This document shows positions 7,960-14,716 of a DNA stretch of 16,589 nucleotides, in pieces. Every line of letters starts with the position of its first letter. Within the stretch, counting starts at the first letter, position 1. The DNA comes from Candidatus Hydrogenedentota bacterium (GTDB taxonomy: Bacteria > Hydrogenedentota > Hydrogenedentia > Hydrogenedentales > SLHB01). The position numbers were made by a program, and so were the translations under genes. Under the pieces are notes generated by a model. It saw nothing but the letters and a program-made list of their open reading frames with translations, did no database searches and had not been told where the DNA came from. The stretch covers positions 1 through 16,589 of the forward strand of contig JAJDAB010000594.1 of the NCBI GenBank assembly GCA_029262095.1. The letters are read 5' to 3'.

Positions 7960-8186
7960 TCGCTCGATTGAGAGCGAAAGATACGCTTATGTGCTGAATG
8001 GCGGCACTGGTTTGCCTTTATTGCTGCTACGGATTTAGACTCATTGGTGGACAAGTCGTTGATCGTTTGTTGATTTCTTTGAAACCGCGACGATTAAATT
8101 CTGTCCATTTAGTGGTTGTTTCTATCGTGCATACCGTATGTTCCACGTGGAACCTTTCTCAAGCCCGAAGCCTACACGCCCGGATT
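7960..8186. other. Convergent intergenic region with first parS and strand-composition switch
   Basis: This 227-base gap lies between the glycosyltransferase stop and the rsmG stop. A 6-bp hairpin (TCGCTC/GAGCGA, 7960-7977) follows the glycosyltransferase stop directly but has no T run, so it is at best a weak terminator. Up to about 8155 the plus strand is T/G-rich; beyond it is A/C-rich. The first parS site sits at the switch. No coding sequence is supported here. Confidence 0.7.
8139..8154. promoter_or_regulatory. parS: parS centromere site 1 (ParB binding)
   Basis: The sequence TGTTCCACGTGGAACC contains the 14-bp perfect palindrome GTTCCACGTGGAAC, the core bound by chromosomal ParB proteins. 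It agrees with the parS form known from Pseudomonas and differs only at the last position from the symmetrical consensus. It lies in the rsmG-glycosyltransferase intergenic region, exactly at the change in strand composition. An identical copy sits 133 bases away. Confidence 0.9.
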
Positions 8187-8849
8187 TCACGAAGCATCCG
8201 AAATTTCGTCCGCACTAATTTTGAAACACACTCCCCGACGCAACCCTGACTCGGACCATTTATCCACAATTTGTTCCACGTGGAACCTAGAATCAAAATC
8301 CAAATTCACGCTACGGCCTGTCAACCAAAAACAAACACTGCCAGGAGCCAAACACGAAACCAACTCAGGAACAAAAACCTCGGCCTGCTCCAGCCCTCGA
8401 ATCAAAACAATCACCGGTCCCGCATCCCAAGAATACTCAGAAAATGAAATATCAAACACCGAAACGTTCGACAGCTTCATCCCGCCAACACAAAGCCTAA
8501 GAAAAGAACACTTTTTCTTCGAACGGTCAATCAAACTAACATCAGTATCCGGGAAAGCAGATCCGCATATTAAGCCAGGAAACCCACCTCCAGACCCAAC
8601 ATCCACAATACTCAGGCCATCTATGACCCAATCCTTGAGATAGGGAAGAAGACTAAGAGAATCAACAACATGATCGAACACACCACGCTCAACATCACCG
8701 GCAGAAACTACGCCAAAACTACGGCCATGTGATTGAACAAAACCTATGTGGGTATCAATACGTTCAATTAGGTCAGCGGAAAGCGGACAACCACAATCCG
8801 TTAAGAGATCTCGCAACAAATCATATTTCCCATAATAAGTAATATTCAT
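8187..8849 (-). CDS. rsmG: 16S rRNA (guanine-N7) methyltransferase RsmG (GidB)
   Basis: The product has 220 residues, in the family range. I chose ATG 8849 (AGGG 6 bases upstream) because the family N-terminus begins shortly before; a TTG at 8891 would add 14 atypical residues. RsmG methylates G527 of 16S rRNA using S-adenosylmethionine. Visible features: HVVDSLSLLPY (60-70), matching the family HxxDS...PY block; the cofactor-binding loop IVDVGSGGGFPG (81-92); an Asp after the next strand (LIDRS); KKKCSFL (111-117); and IRGL near 150, in place of the family SRA. The usual NLT motif before the DS block is replaced (SFGVVSAGD), so the protein is divergent. Codons for FHVEQ (189-193) contain a complete parS site, and the following IVDK codons contain a DnaA box. 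The coding strand is strongly G/T-rich. The usual partners mnmG, parA and parB are absent. Confidence 0.88.
   Translation of the reverse strand: MNITYYGKYDLLRDLLTDCGCPLSADLIERIDTHIGFVQSHGRSFGVVSAGDVERGVFDHVVDSLSLLPYLKDWVIDGLSIVDVGSGGGFPGLICGSAFPDTDVSLIDRSKKKCSFLRLCVGGMKLSNVSVFDISFSEYSWDAGPVIVLIRGLEQAEVFVPELVSCLAPGSVCFWLTGRSVNLDFDSRFHVEQIVDKWSESGLRRGVCFKISADEISDAS
8260..8268 (+). promoter_or_regulatory. Perfect DnaA box
   Basis: TTATCCACA is identical to the strongest E. coli DnaA box. It lies 3 bases from the second parS site and within the rsmG coding sequence (antisense). About 0.13 such 9-mers are expected by chance in this window over both strands at equal base frequencies, so it could still be accidental. 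No array of further boxes was found; TGTGGATTT at 7935-7943 matches only 7 of 9. Confidence 0.5.
8272..8287. promoter_or_regulatory. parS: parS centromere site 2 (ParB binding), inside rsmG
   Basis: This site is identical over all 16 bases to the site at 8139 (TGTTCCACGTGGAACC). It lies within the 3' part of rsmG, where the opposite strand reads FHVEQ. Duplicate parS sites close to rsmG are a known hallmark of the chromosomal ParABS segregation system. Confidence 0.9.
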
Positions 8850-8924
8850 ATTTAACCCTAACGACCCAACAAAACCACAAACCCTTACCAATCAACAACA
8901 TAGAATTGAACGAACTACCAACCG

Positions 8925-10202
8925 ATGATATCATCTAACGCAAATATGTCCAATCCAGAACGACATAATAAGTTCATCATACTACTTGGCGACGGAATGG
9001 CCGACTTTCCAATCCCCACCCTAAAAAACAGAACTCCGATAGACACCGCAAAAACGCCTGCAATGGACCAAATCGCGCATTCAGGAATATCCGGGCTATT
9101 TAACCCCATCCCGCCAGGACTCCCCGCTGGCAGTGACGTCGGCAATCTCTCCTGCTTCGGTTACGACCCCCGGGAAACTTACACCGGTCGCGCGCCAATT
9201 GAAGCCGCCAGTCGCCATATACAACTGCAACCCAATGATCTGGCGATAAGGTGCAACTTAGTCACGATCGCAGAGAACGATACAATGCAAAGTTTCACAG
9301 CCGACCACATCACATCCGATGAAGGCGCGGCGATCATCGAGACGCTAAACGAACAAATCACCCGCTATCCCATGCGATTTCACACCGGTGTGGGATACCG
9401 GCATCTAGGCATACTGACCGCAGAAACCGACTCACTTGAAGAACTCGATGCCATCACCTGTACGCCGCCCCACAATATCGCTGAACAACCGATTCAAGAA
9501 TATTTGCCACACGGGCGGAAATCATCTGTGCTCCAAGAACTCATGAACGATTCAAAACCAATACTCGCGAATCATCCCGTCAATCACAAACGCATAGCGA
9601 ACGGACAACTTCCGGCAACGTCAATTTGGTTATGGGGCCAAGGCCGCACTCCTTCACTTACCTCGTATCGCGAACTCTATAACTTATCGGGCAGCGTCAT
9701 TTCTGCGGTCGACATCGTCAAAGGCGTAGGTACGCTTGCGGAACTCAAGATCATTGACGTACCAGGCGCAACAGGATATCTCGACACCAACTACGAAGGG
9801 AAAGTATCCGCTGCACTGGACTCGCTCTCGGAATCCGATTTCACCTATATCCATATAGAAGCGCCCGATGAAACGGCCCATGAAGGACGTGCCGATCTAA
9901 AGGTCCAAGCAATCGAGGACTTCGACGCCAAGGTAGTGCAGCCCTGTCTCGACTACCTCGACCAACACCCCCAAACCCGCATACTCGTTTGTCCGGATCA
10001 CATCACATCAGTCAAGTCAAAAGCGCACGAAGACGGATCAGTGCCGTTTGCAATGTGCGGTCGCGGAATCGAACCCAACGGCGCAACGGCCTATTCCGAG
10101 GCGCAGGCGCTCGCGAGCTCCATCGATATCGATCCCGGGTTCGAACTGGTCCGCCACTTTCTGACGGCAACGGCGATCACTGAAGCGAATCTCCCATCTT
10201 GA
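8925..10202 (+). CDS. Archaeal-type cofactor-independent phosphoglycerate mutase family; candidate homoserine kinase
   Basis: The product has 425 residues; ATG 8946 (418 residues) is an equally possible start, as neither has a clear ribosome binding site. It belongs to the alkaline phosphatase superfamily. Metal and nucleophile motifs are visible: D23 in LLGDGMAD, nucleophile S70 in PAGSDVGNLSCFGYDP, RAPIEAA, D315 and H319 in EAPDETAHEG, D358 and H359 in VCPDHITS, and H368. Two activities are known or proposed in this family: phosphoglycerate mutase in archaea, and, from gene neighbourhood in deltaproteobacteria, an alternative homoserine kinase for threonine synthesis. Here it is followed 51 bases later by citramalate synthase, and asd is 3.4 kb away, which favours the second role as an inference. 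Although it reads on the plus strand, its coding strand is poor in G and T, especially in the first kilobase. Confidence 0.85.
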   Translation: MISSNANMSNPERHNKFIILLGDGMADFPIPTLKNRTPIDTAKTPAMDQIAHSGISGLFNPIPPGLPAGSDVGNLSCFGYDPRETYTGRAPIEAASRHIQLQPNDLAIRCNLVTIAENDTMQSFTADHITSDEGAAIIETLNEQITRYPMRFHTGVGYRHLGILTAETDSLEELDAITCTPPHNIAEQPIQEYLPHGRKSSVLQELMNDSKPILANHPVNHKRIANGQLPATSIWLWGQGRTPSLTSYRELYNLSGSVISAVDIVKGVGTLAELKIIDVPGATGYLDTNYEGKVSAALDSLSESDFTYIHIEAPDETAHEGRADLKVQAIEDFDAKVVQPCLDYLDQHPQTRILVCPDHITSVKSKAHEDGSVPFAMCGRGIEPNGATAYSEAQALASSIDIDPGFELVRHFLTATAITEANLPS

Positions 10203-10253
10203 ACCGACGGCGAAATGCCGCCTAATGTTTGACCTCAATCTGGAGCCTCTCCC

Positions 10254-11837
10254 GTGAGCAACACCTTAGAAATATACGATGTAACCCTGCGCGACGGCGC
10301 CCAAGGGCCGCGAGTCAAGTTCTCCGCCAACGACCAACTCCGTGTCGTACAGGAACTCGATCGATTTGGCATTAAGTACATTGAAGGCGGCCAACCGGGA
10401 TCCAACCCGAAAGCGGCCGAGCTATTCGAACAAGCGCGTGATCTCGATCTCAAGAACGCAAAGATGGCTGCATTTGGCAGCACACGGTACGCCCAATCCA
10501 CGGTCGAAGATGACGCTAACATCAAAGCGTTACTTTCAGCCGGGACGGAAGTTGTAACCATCTTCGCGAAGTCCTCTCCAACCCAAGTAACCGACGTCCT
10601 CCGGATCAGCCTGGAAGAAAACTTAACAATCGTCGACGAGTCTGTTCGGTATTTGATTGACCAAGGTCGGCGGGTATTCGTTGATGGCGAACACTTTTTT
10701 GACGGGTACGCCGAAGATGCTGAGTACGCCCTAGCCGTAATGGAAGCGAGCGCAGATGCCGGCGCAGAAGTACTGATCCTATGCGATACCAATGGCGGTC
10801 GGATGCCCTGGGAAATTGATGCATCGACCCGCGCGGTGCGCGAGCGGATACCCAATACCCAGCTGGGCATTCATACGCACAACGATGCCGGATGCGGAGT
10901 CGCCAATACGATGGCCGCGGTGCAAGCTGGCGCAGTCCAAATCCAAGGCACCATTAACGGGTACGGCGAACGCACAGGCAACGCCAATTTGTGCACCATA
11001 ATCCCAAATGTACAGCTGAAAATGGGCTATTCTGTGGTGGGCGATGACCAACTTAGCAGTCTCACACGGCTTTCCCACCTCGTCGCCGAATTGGCGAACA
11101 TGGCGATTCGCGACTCCGCGCCGTATGTCGGTTCGGATGCGTTCACCCATAAAGGTGGTATGCACGCCGATGCAGTTCGAAAGTACAAATCCAGCTATGA
11201 ACACATCCCGCCGGAAACGGTGGGCAATAACACACATATTTCCGTAAGCGAAGTGTCCGGGCGATCCAGTCTGCTGCAGAAAGCGGCCGAGCTCGGGATT
11301 GAACTCGACCGAAACGCCGAAGAGACCAAACAAGCATTGCGTCAGGTCAAAGAGCTTGAACAAGAAGGCTACGAATTTGAAGGCGCCGACGCATCACTTG
11401 AACTCTTAATTCGCCGCGCGACCGGCACCCATCGAACATTTTTCCTGCTCCATGGCTACCACGTAAGCGTACAACGGCGCGGCCCCGATCAAGATTCCGC
11501 CTCCGAAGCGACGGTAAAGCTTGAGCTGCCCGATGGCACATCCATGCACACGGCTGCTGAAGGCATCGGACCCGTTGACGCGCTTAATGTGGCGCTACGC
11601 CGCGCGCTCGAACAAGCCTATCCCGAGCTCGCCGAGGTCCATCTTGAAGATTACAAAGTTCGCATTCTCGATTCGCGGGCACATACCGAAGCCAAGACTC
11701 GCGTCCTTATTGAATCGGCCGACGCAGAATCCACATGGTTCACGGTCGGCGTCTCCGAGAACATCATCACCGCGTCCTATGAAGCGCTCGTTGACAGCAT
11801 TGAATACAAACTGCTGCGTACTCGCGGACACGAATAG
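10254..11837 (+). CDS. cimA: (R)-citramalate synthase
   Basis: The product has 527 residues, typical of the long citramalate synthase family related to isopropylmalate synthase. GTG 10254 follows TGGAG (10241-10245) at 8 bases. It condenses pyruvate with acetyl-CoA to (R)-citramalate, giving 2-oxobutyrate for isoleucine without threonine deaminase. Visible features: the N-terminal DRE-TIM barrel signature IYDVTLRDGAQG (R13, D14), metal-binding H207 and H209 in GIHTHNDAGCGVANTMAAV, NGYGERTGNANL, and HKGGMHADAV in the linker domain. A C-terminal LeuA-type allosteric domain (about 385-525) ends SIEYKLLR. The C-terminal domain normally mediates feedback by isoleucine or leucine. Homocitrate or isopropylmalate synthase is less likely given TLRDGAQG and the length. 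Probable operon with the preceding gene. Confidence 0.92.
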   Translation: MSNTLEIYDVTLRDGAQGPRVKFSANDQLRVVQELDRFGIKYIEGGQPGSNPKAAELFEQARDLDLKNAKMAAFGSTRYAQSTVEDDANIKALLSAGTEVVTIFAKSSPTQVTDVLRISLEENLTIVDESVRYLIDQGRRVFVDGEHFFDGYAEDAEYALAVMEASADAGAEVLILCDTNGGRMPWEIDASTRAVRERIPNTQLGIHTHNDAGCGVANTMAAVQAGAVQIQGTINGYGERTGNANLCTIIPNVQLKMGYSVVGDDQLSSLTRLSHLVAELANMAIRDSAPYVGSDAFTHKGGMHADAVRKYKSSYEHIPPETVGNNTHISVSEVSGRSSLLQKAAELGIELDRNAEETKQALRQVKELEQEGYEFEGADASLELLIRRATGTHRTFFLLHGYHVSVQRRGPDQDSASEATVKLELPDGTSMHTAAEGIGPVDALNVALRRALEQAYPELAEVHLEDYKVRILDSRAHTEAKTRVLIESADAESTWFTVGVSENIITASYEALVDSIEYKLLRTRGHE

Positions 11838-11943
11838 TCCATAAGCCGCGTCTGATCCGCTGCATTATGAATGGTCAAGCGTCTTCCGCGAGGCCTCCGG
11901 GACATCGCTGCTCGCACGTCCCATTCAATCTACATCAAGGCAC

Positions 11944-11981
11944 AAAAAAGGGGCAAGCACGTCTTGCGACATCCTTGCCCC
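11944..11981 (-). terminator. Intrinsic terminator of the small exported protein gene
   Basis: Read on the minus strand, the perfect 8-bp stem GGGGCAAG/CTTGCCCC (11981-11974 with 11957-11950) is followed directly by six T (11949-11944). The loop is 16 bases. It lies 65 bases after the stop codon of the 143-residue gene and is oriented to end its transcript, not that of cimA. Confidence 0.85.
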
Positions 11982-12046
11982 GCGTATCCAAGTGAAGCGC
12001 CTAGATGACTCTGCACTTAGACACTTTGTTAAGAGTGTAAGTAGCG

Positions 12047-12478
12047 TTAGATCTGCTCAAGCACCAAGTAGGCAAGACGCGAACCGTCACTTGAGATCGA
12101 CAGTACGTTACCAGCAAGTTCGCCAGTCGCACCGTCGTGAAGGACGGTCATGCTACCGTTAGCCGTGGCACCTGTTCCGCTAGGCGTGATACCTTGGAAG
12201 AAACGCGGACGCCACGAGAAGAAGTTACCAGCCGTAAGCGAACCCGTGTTCGAGTGGAACGGCGTTCCACTCGCGTCAGCCATGACCGCGGTCAGGTTGA
12301 CCGTACCCGCGCCGATATTCTGCACACGCACGAACGTCGCTGTACCAGTCGCAGGCGTGATCGGATCACCAACCACCACTGCACCATCGTCGTTGATGAA
12401 ACCCACGGGCAACGATTGTGACATCGCAACACCACTCGCCATCAACGTGACGGCTACTACTGTAAGAAGCTTTTTCAT
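12047..12478 (-). CDS. Small exported protein of unknown family
   Basis: The product has 143 residues from ATG 12478. The start is fixed by GGAGGTGAT 7 bases upstream and by the signal peptide beginning there (MKK, then hydrophobic LLTVVAVTLMASGVA, likely cut after AMS). A longer GTG start at 12502 would be inside the ribosome binding site. The mature part, about 120 residues, has no cysteine, is rich in Gly, Thr, Ala, Ser and Val, and alternates short hydrophobic and turn segments, suggesting a beta-sandwich (inference). I recognise no family. The single-gene unit has a near-perfect Shine-Dalgarno, a strong terminator and its own leader, which suggests an abundant secreted or envelope protein. 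Confidence 0.8.
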   Translation of the reverse strand: MKKLLTVVAVTLMASGVAMSQSLPVGFINDDGAVVVGDPITPATGTATFVRVQNIGAGTVNLTAVMADASGTPFHSNTGSLTAGNFFSWRPRFFQGITPSGTGATANGSMTVLHDGATGELAGNVLSISSDGSRLAYLVLEQI

Positions 12479-12485
12479 ATTCTCA

Positions 12486-12494
12486 ATCACCTCC
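12486..12494 (-). promoter_or_regulatory. Near-perfect ribosome binding site
   Basis: On the minus strand GGAGGTGAT, nine bases complementary to the 16S rRNA 3' end, lies 7 bases before ATG 12478. It decides the start of the small exported protein and is the strongest such site in the window. Confidence 0.85.
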
Positions 12495-12502
12495 TCCCTC
12501 AC

Positions 12503-12854
12503 CGGGAAAACTGCATACCAGATCCTGAATATTTAAGACGGGAACTTACGCCCGTATAACTCTACATTCTGACCAGACCCAACTTCCCCGACACGAATGA
12601 GTCCAATGCAGCCCGTATGAAATCGTCAGTAGAGTTTACGCTTGTAGAGCTTCCACCCCTTATCACCCAAGACCCGATATGTCAGACCAAACTACGCCCG
12701 AAGCGTAACAAACGAATATCTCGAAGTCAACCGCTGAGCAACTTCAGAAAGCAAACGCACCAACTTCTAATCCTATCCGATTCCTTGGCTATTGTTTCTA
12801 GACGCAAATCTAAATTGGACTCATAATTATTACTATTGTACATTGAACAACTAG
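12503..12854. other. Intergenic region upstream of the small exported protein
   Basis: No gene is supported in these 352 bases. A 69-codon plus-strand frame at 12617-12826 lacks a ribosome binding site and recognisable sequence. On the minus strand TTGGGT, then 17 bases, then TTATAC (about 12581-12553) is a weak promoter candidate for the exported protein. ACGGG/CCCGT at 12538-12555 could form a small hairpin in the leader. The stretch 12800-12845 is AT-rich and lies just beyond the stop codon of the di-haem protein gene; no clear terminator hairpin is visible. Confidence 0.5.
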
Positions 12855-14360
12855 TCATTTCGTCGGGATGTATCGTTCCGTGACGCTGTTGAAGGGCATT
12901 TTTGCGGGATCAATTTCCAATACACTCGCCTCCCGCTCAACCGGAAGCACCTCGCCCACGAGGCCTACTCGCAACTGCTGTAGAAAGGTCAATAGCTGCA
13001 TTTGATCCCCGTTGGAAGCGGCCTGATAGGCAATCCGGGCACTAGCAGCCTCACCATCGTGTGCGAGAATGGCATCTTCGAGCGTCGGCATCGATCCATC
13101 ATGAAAATACGGCACCGTATCACCAACGCCCCACAGCTTGAGCGTCAGCATGAGTTCTTTCGGAATCGGCGGATTCGTATAGGGCAACGATTCGCCACGA
13201 CCGCCGCCATCCCAATTGGGGCGCGTATTATCACTGGGCTGGTCCAATGGCTCATTCGAAAGCGCCCCAATGTCGTGGCGTTTTAGATCAGTCCAGCACG
13301 GCACGTTGACAGACCCATCAGACTCCGCGTGCAACCGGGGTAGACCCAGTAGCGGATCGAGCAAATCCACCTCCGTCACGGTACCCGTCGAAGATACATC
13401 CCGGAATGTCGGATCGTTGAGGGTCAAAAACGACTTGTGGCAGTCAGAACACCCCAAGGAGCTCATCAACGCGCGTCCCGCTTCCACGTCCACTGTTCCG
13501 GTATTCGTCTCGACTGGAGCAGGAAGGCTGGCATTGAATAACGTCACGGCAGTCAATTCAGCTTCGTTCAGCTCGTCGACGACGCCATCTTCATCTTCAT
13601 CCCACGCGGCGGGATCGCGACTCGGGTCCATTTTTAGAAGCAAATCTCTGGATTGAATACCAAAATGACGTTCGAACGCCCCACGTGCAAAGACGCGCAT
13701 CGTGGAAGCCATTCCCTTTTGGTGCATGGGTCGAATCATAAGATCCGGATCGCACCCTTCGACACCAGCGGTATCGACGGTACCATCGGGGTTCGCGGTG
13801 ATCATTCCAAAGTCGACACCCTTTGTTGTAAGTGGTAGCGTTTCAGCCATACCACTGGTGGCCGCATCGGCGATAGCCTGCGCACGAATGGCCCGCAAAT
13901 CTTGAGTCATTTCCTTGGCGAGCAATTCTAGCCAAACCGCGCCTTGAACCATCGGCGGTTGACGCTCATTCGACCCGGCCACTGTGGGATTCGCCAGATC
14001 GTCAATCTCCACCAACACGTTAGCCACATTGGTGCCCCAGCCCATAACAATGCCGCTCAAACCATGACAGCTATTACATGAAGTCGAATCCGGACCCAGA
14101 AACCGGTTGAAATTGGGCGGTGTAGCACCATTGCGTCCGTTGCCATAACCCTCCGAAACAACAAACTGGTGAAGCGTCAGATCGCGACCCATTCGCATCA
14201 GCTCATAGATATCGTAAATCCCAGCATCGATTTCTGCCTGGGTGATCCGATCCCGATCAGGCGAATCCGGCCCGCTTGGCGGCGGTGGGCAACCGTGAAA
14301 TCCGAAAACAATCGCGCCAAATAGACCAAATGTAATTGCTGCTCGAAGTGATTTATGCAC
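12855..14360 (-). CDS. Exported di-haem c-type oxidoreductase (DHOR / cytochrome c peroxidase-like)
   Basis: The product has 501 residues. GTG 14360 has GGGAGAG (14372-14366) 5 bases upstream. The N-terminus has a hydrophobic signal segment (about 7-22) ending FHGC at C24, an imperfect lipobox, so a lipoprotein is possible but not sure. Two CxxCH haem c sites are present: C95-C98-H99 (SCNSCHG) and C304-C307-H308 (CSDCHK). The C-terminal half carries DLKRHDIG, LWGVGDTVPYFHDGSMPTLEDAI and HDGEAASARIAY, the pattern of the di-haem oxidoreductase/peroxidase superfamily. Between the haem sites lies DEDEDGVVDELN (254-265), resembling an EF-hand or thrombospondin-type calcium loop; calcium at a haem-domain interface is known in bacterial cytochrome c peroxidases. 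It probably acts in the periplasm or on the cell surface, reducing peroxide or oxidising an unknown substrate. No electron-transfer partner is adjacent. Confidence 0.85.
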   Translation of the reverse strand: MHKSLRAAITFGLFGAIVFGFHGCPPPPSGPDSPDRDRITQAEIDAGIYDIYELMRMGRDLTLHQFVVSEGYGNGRNGATPPNFNRFLGPDSTSCNSCHGLSGIVMGWGTNVANVLVEIDDLANPTVAGSNERQPPMVQGAVWLELLAKEMTQDLRAIRAQAIADAATSGMAETLPLTTKGVDFGMITANPDGTVDTAGVEGCDPDLMIRPMHQKGMASTMRVFARGAFERHFGIQSRDLLLKMDPSRDPAAWDEDEDGVVDELNEAELTAVTLFNASLPAPVETNTGTVDVEAGRALMSSLGCSDCHKSFLTLNDPTFRDVSSTGTVTEVDLLDPLLGLPRLHAESDGSVNVPCWTDLKRHDIGALSNEPLDQPSDNTRPNWDGGGRGESLPYTNPPIPKELMLTLKLWGVGDTVPYFHDGSMPTLEDAILAHDGEAASARIAYQAASNGDQMQLLTFLQQLRVGLVGEVLPVEREASVLEIDPAKMPFNSVTERYIPTK

Positions 14361-14716
14361 CGCTGCTCTCCCTACAGACCCTTACCCAAGGAAGGCGACC
14401 AATCTTAGGCCGCTTCCCAACTAACACCTCCGCGCATACTCCCCAGTCGCGCAAAGGCTCCTATATGTCACAATTTCAAGCGTACACTACGAATGTAACG
14501 GCTATGACCCCAACTCGATTACGGAAACGTAATACCGCGAAAAATCCGTTGGATCCGACATCTAACACCTTACGCGCCAAGTCTAAGCTCATTATTCGTA
14601 CACGTCAATCCTGAAATCGTTAGGGATAATGGTTCCTCATTCGAATCGGGCCACAAACATCAGCTATTCTTACGGCTAGTTTACTGACGATTTCCCCGGC
14701 CTTGAGGCGAAGACGC
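14361..14716. other. Divergent intergenic region
   Basis: This 356-base region separates the di-haem gene and the amidohydrolase gene, which are transcribed away from each other, so it must hold both promoters. I found no -35/-10 pair good enough to annotate; TATTCT at about 14664 is a lone -10-like element for the right-hand gene. The plus-strand frame at 14336-14614 overlaps the di-haem start, lacks a ribosome binding site and looks spurious. A 6-bp hairpin with a GAAA loop (14518-14533) is within chance expectation. Confidence 0.5.

Noticed and set aside
8116..8643. A 175-codon plus-strand frame opposite rsmG
   Set aside because: The plus strand is very poor in T here, so stop codons are rare and long antisense frames arise by composition. 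RsmG motifs on the minus strand explain the region.
8825..8852. A dif-like 28-mer on the minus strand (right arm TTATGGGAAAT, 9 of 11 to the E. coli XerD arm)
   Set aside because: The left arm and centre match poorly (about 17 of 28 in all), it lies over the rsmG start codon, and it is about 700 bases from the composition switch.
10235..11363. Long minus-strand frames (211 and 194 codons) opposite cimA
   Set aside because: They overlap each other and lie fully opposite a well-conserved gene; no domain or ribosome binding site supports them.
12617..12826. A 69-codon plus-strand frame
   Set aside because: No ribosome binding site, no recognisable domain, low-complexity polar composition; treated as intergenic.
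12805..12850. AT-rich stretch considered as a dif site or replication element
   Set aside because: No XerD-type arm (TTATG...) in the right place, no DnaA boxes and no repeats.
13676..13691. A CACGTG core considered as a third parS site
   Set aside because: Only about 10 of 16 positions match; the flanking arms are not symmetrical.
14518..14533. A perfect 6-bp hairpin with GAAA loop
   Set aside because: A few such hairpins are expected by chance in a window of this size, and there is no T run or nearby stop codon.
14336..14614. A 92-codon plus-strand frame
   Set aside because: Starts inside the di-haem gene on the other strand, has no ribosome binding site and occupies the region needed for two divergent promoters.
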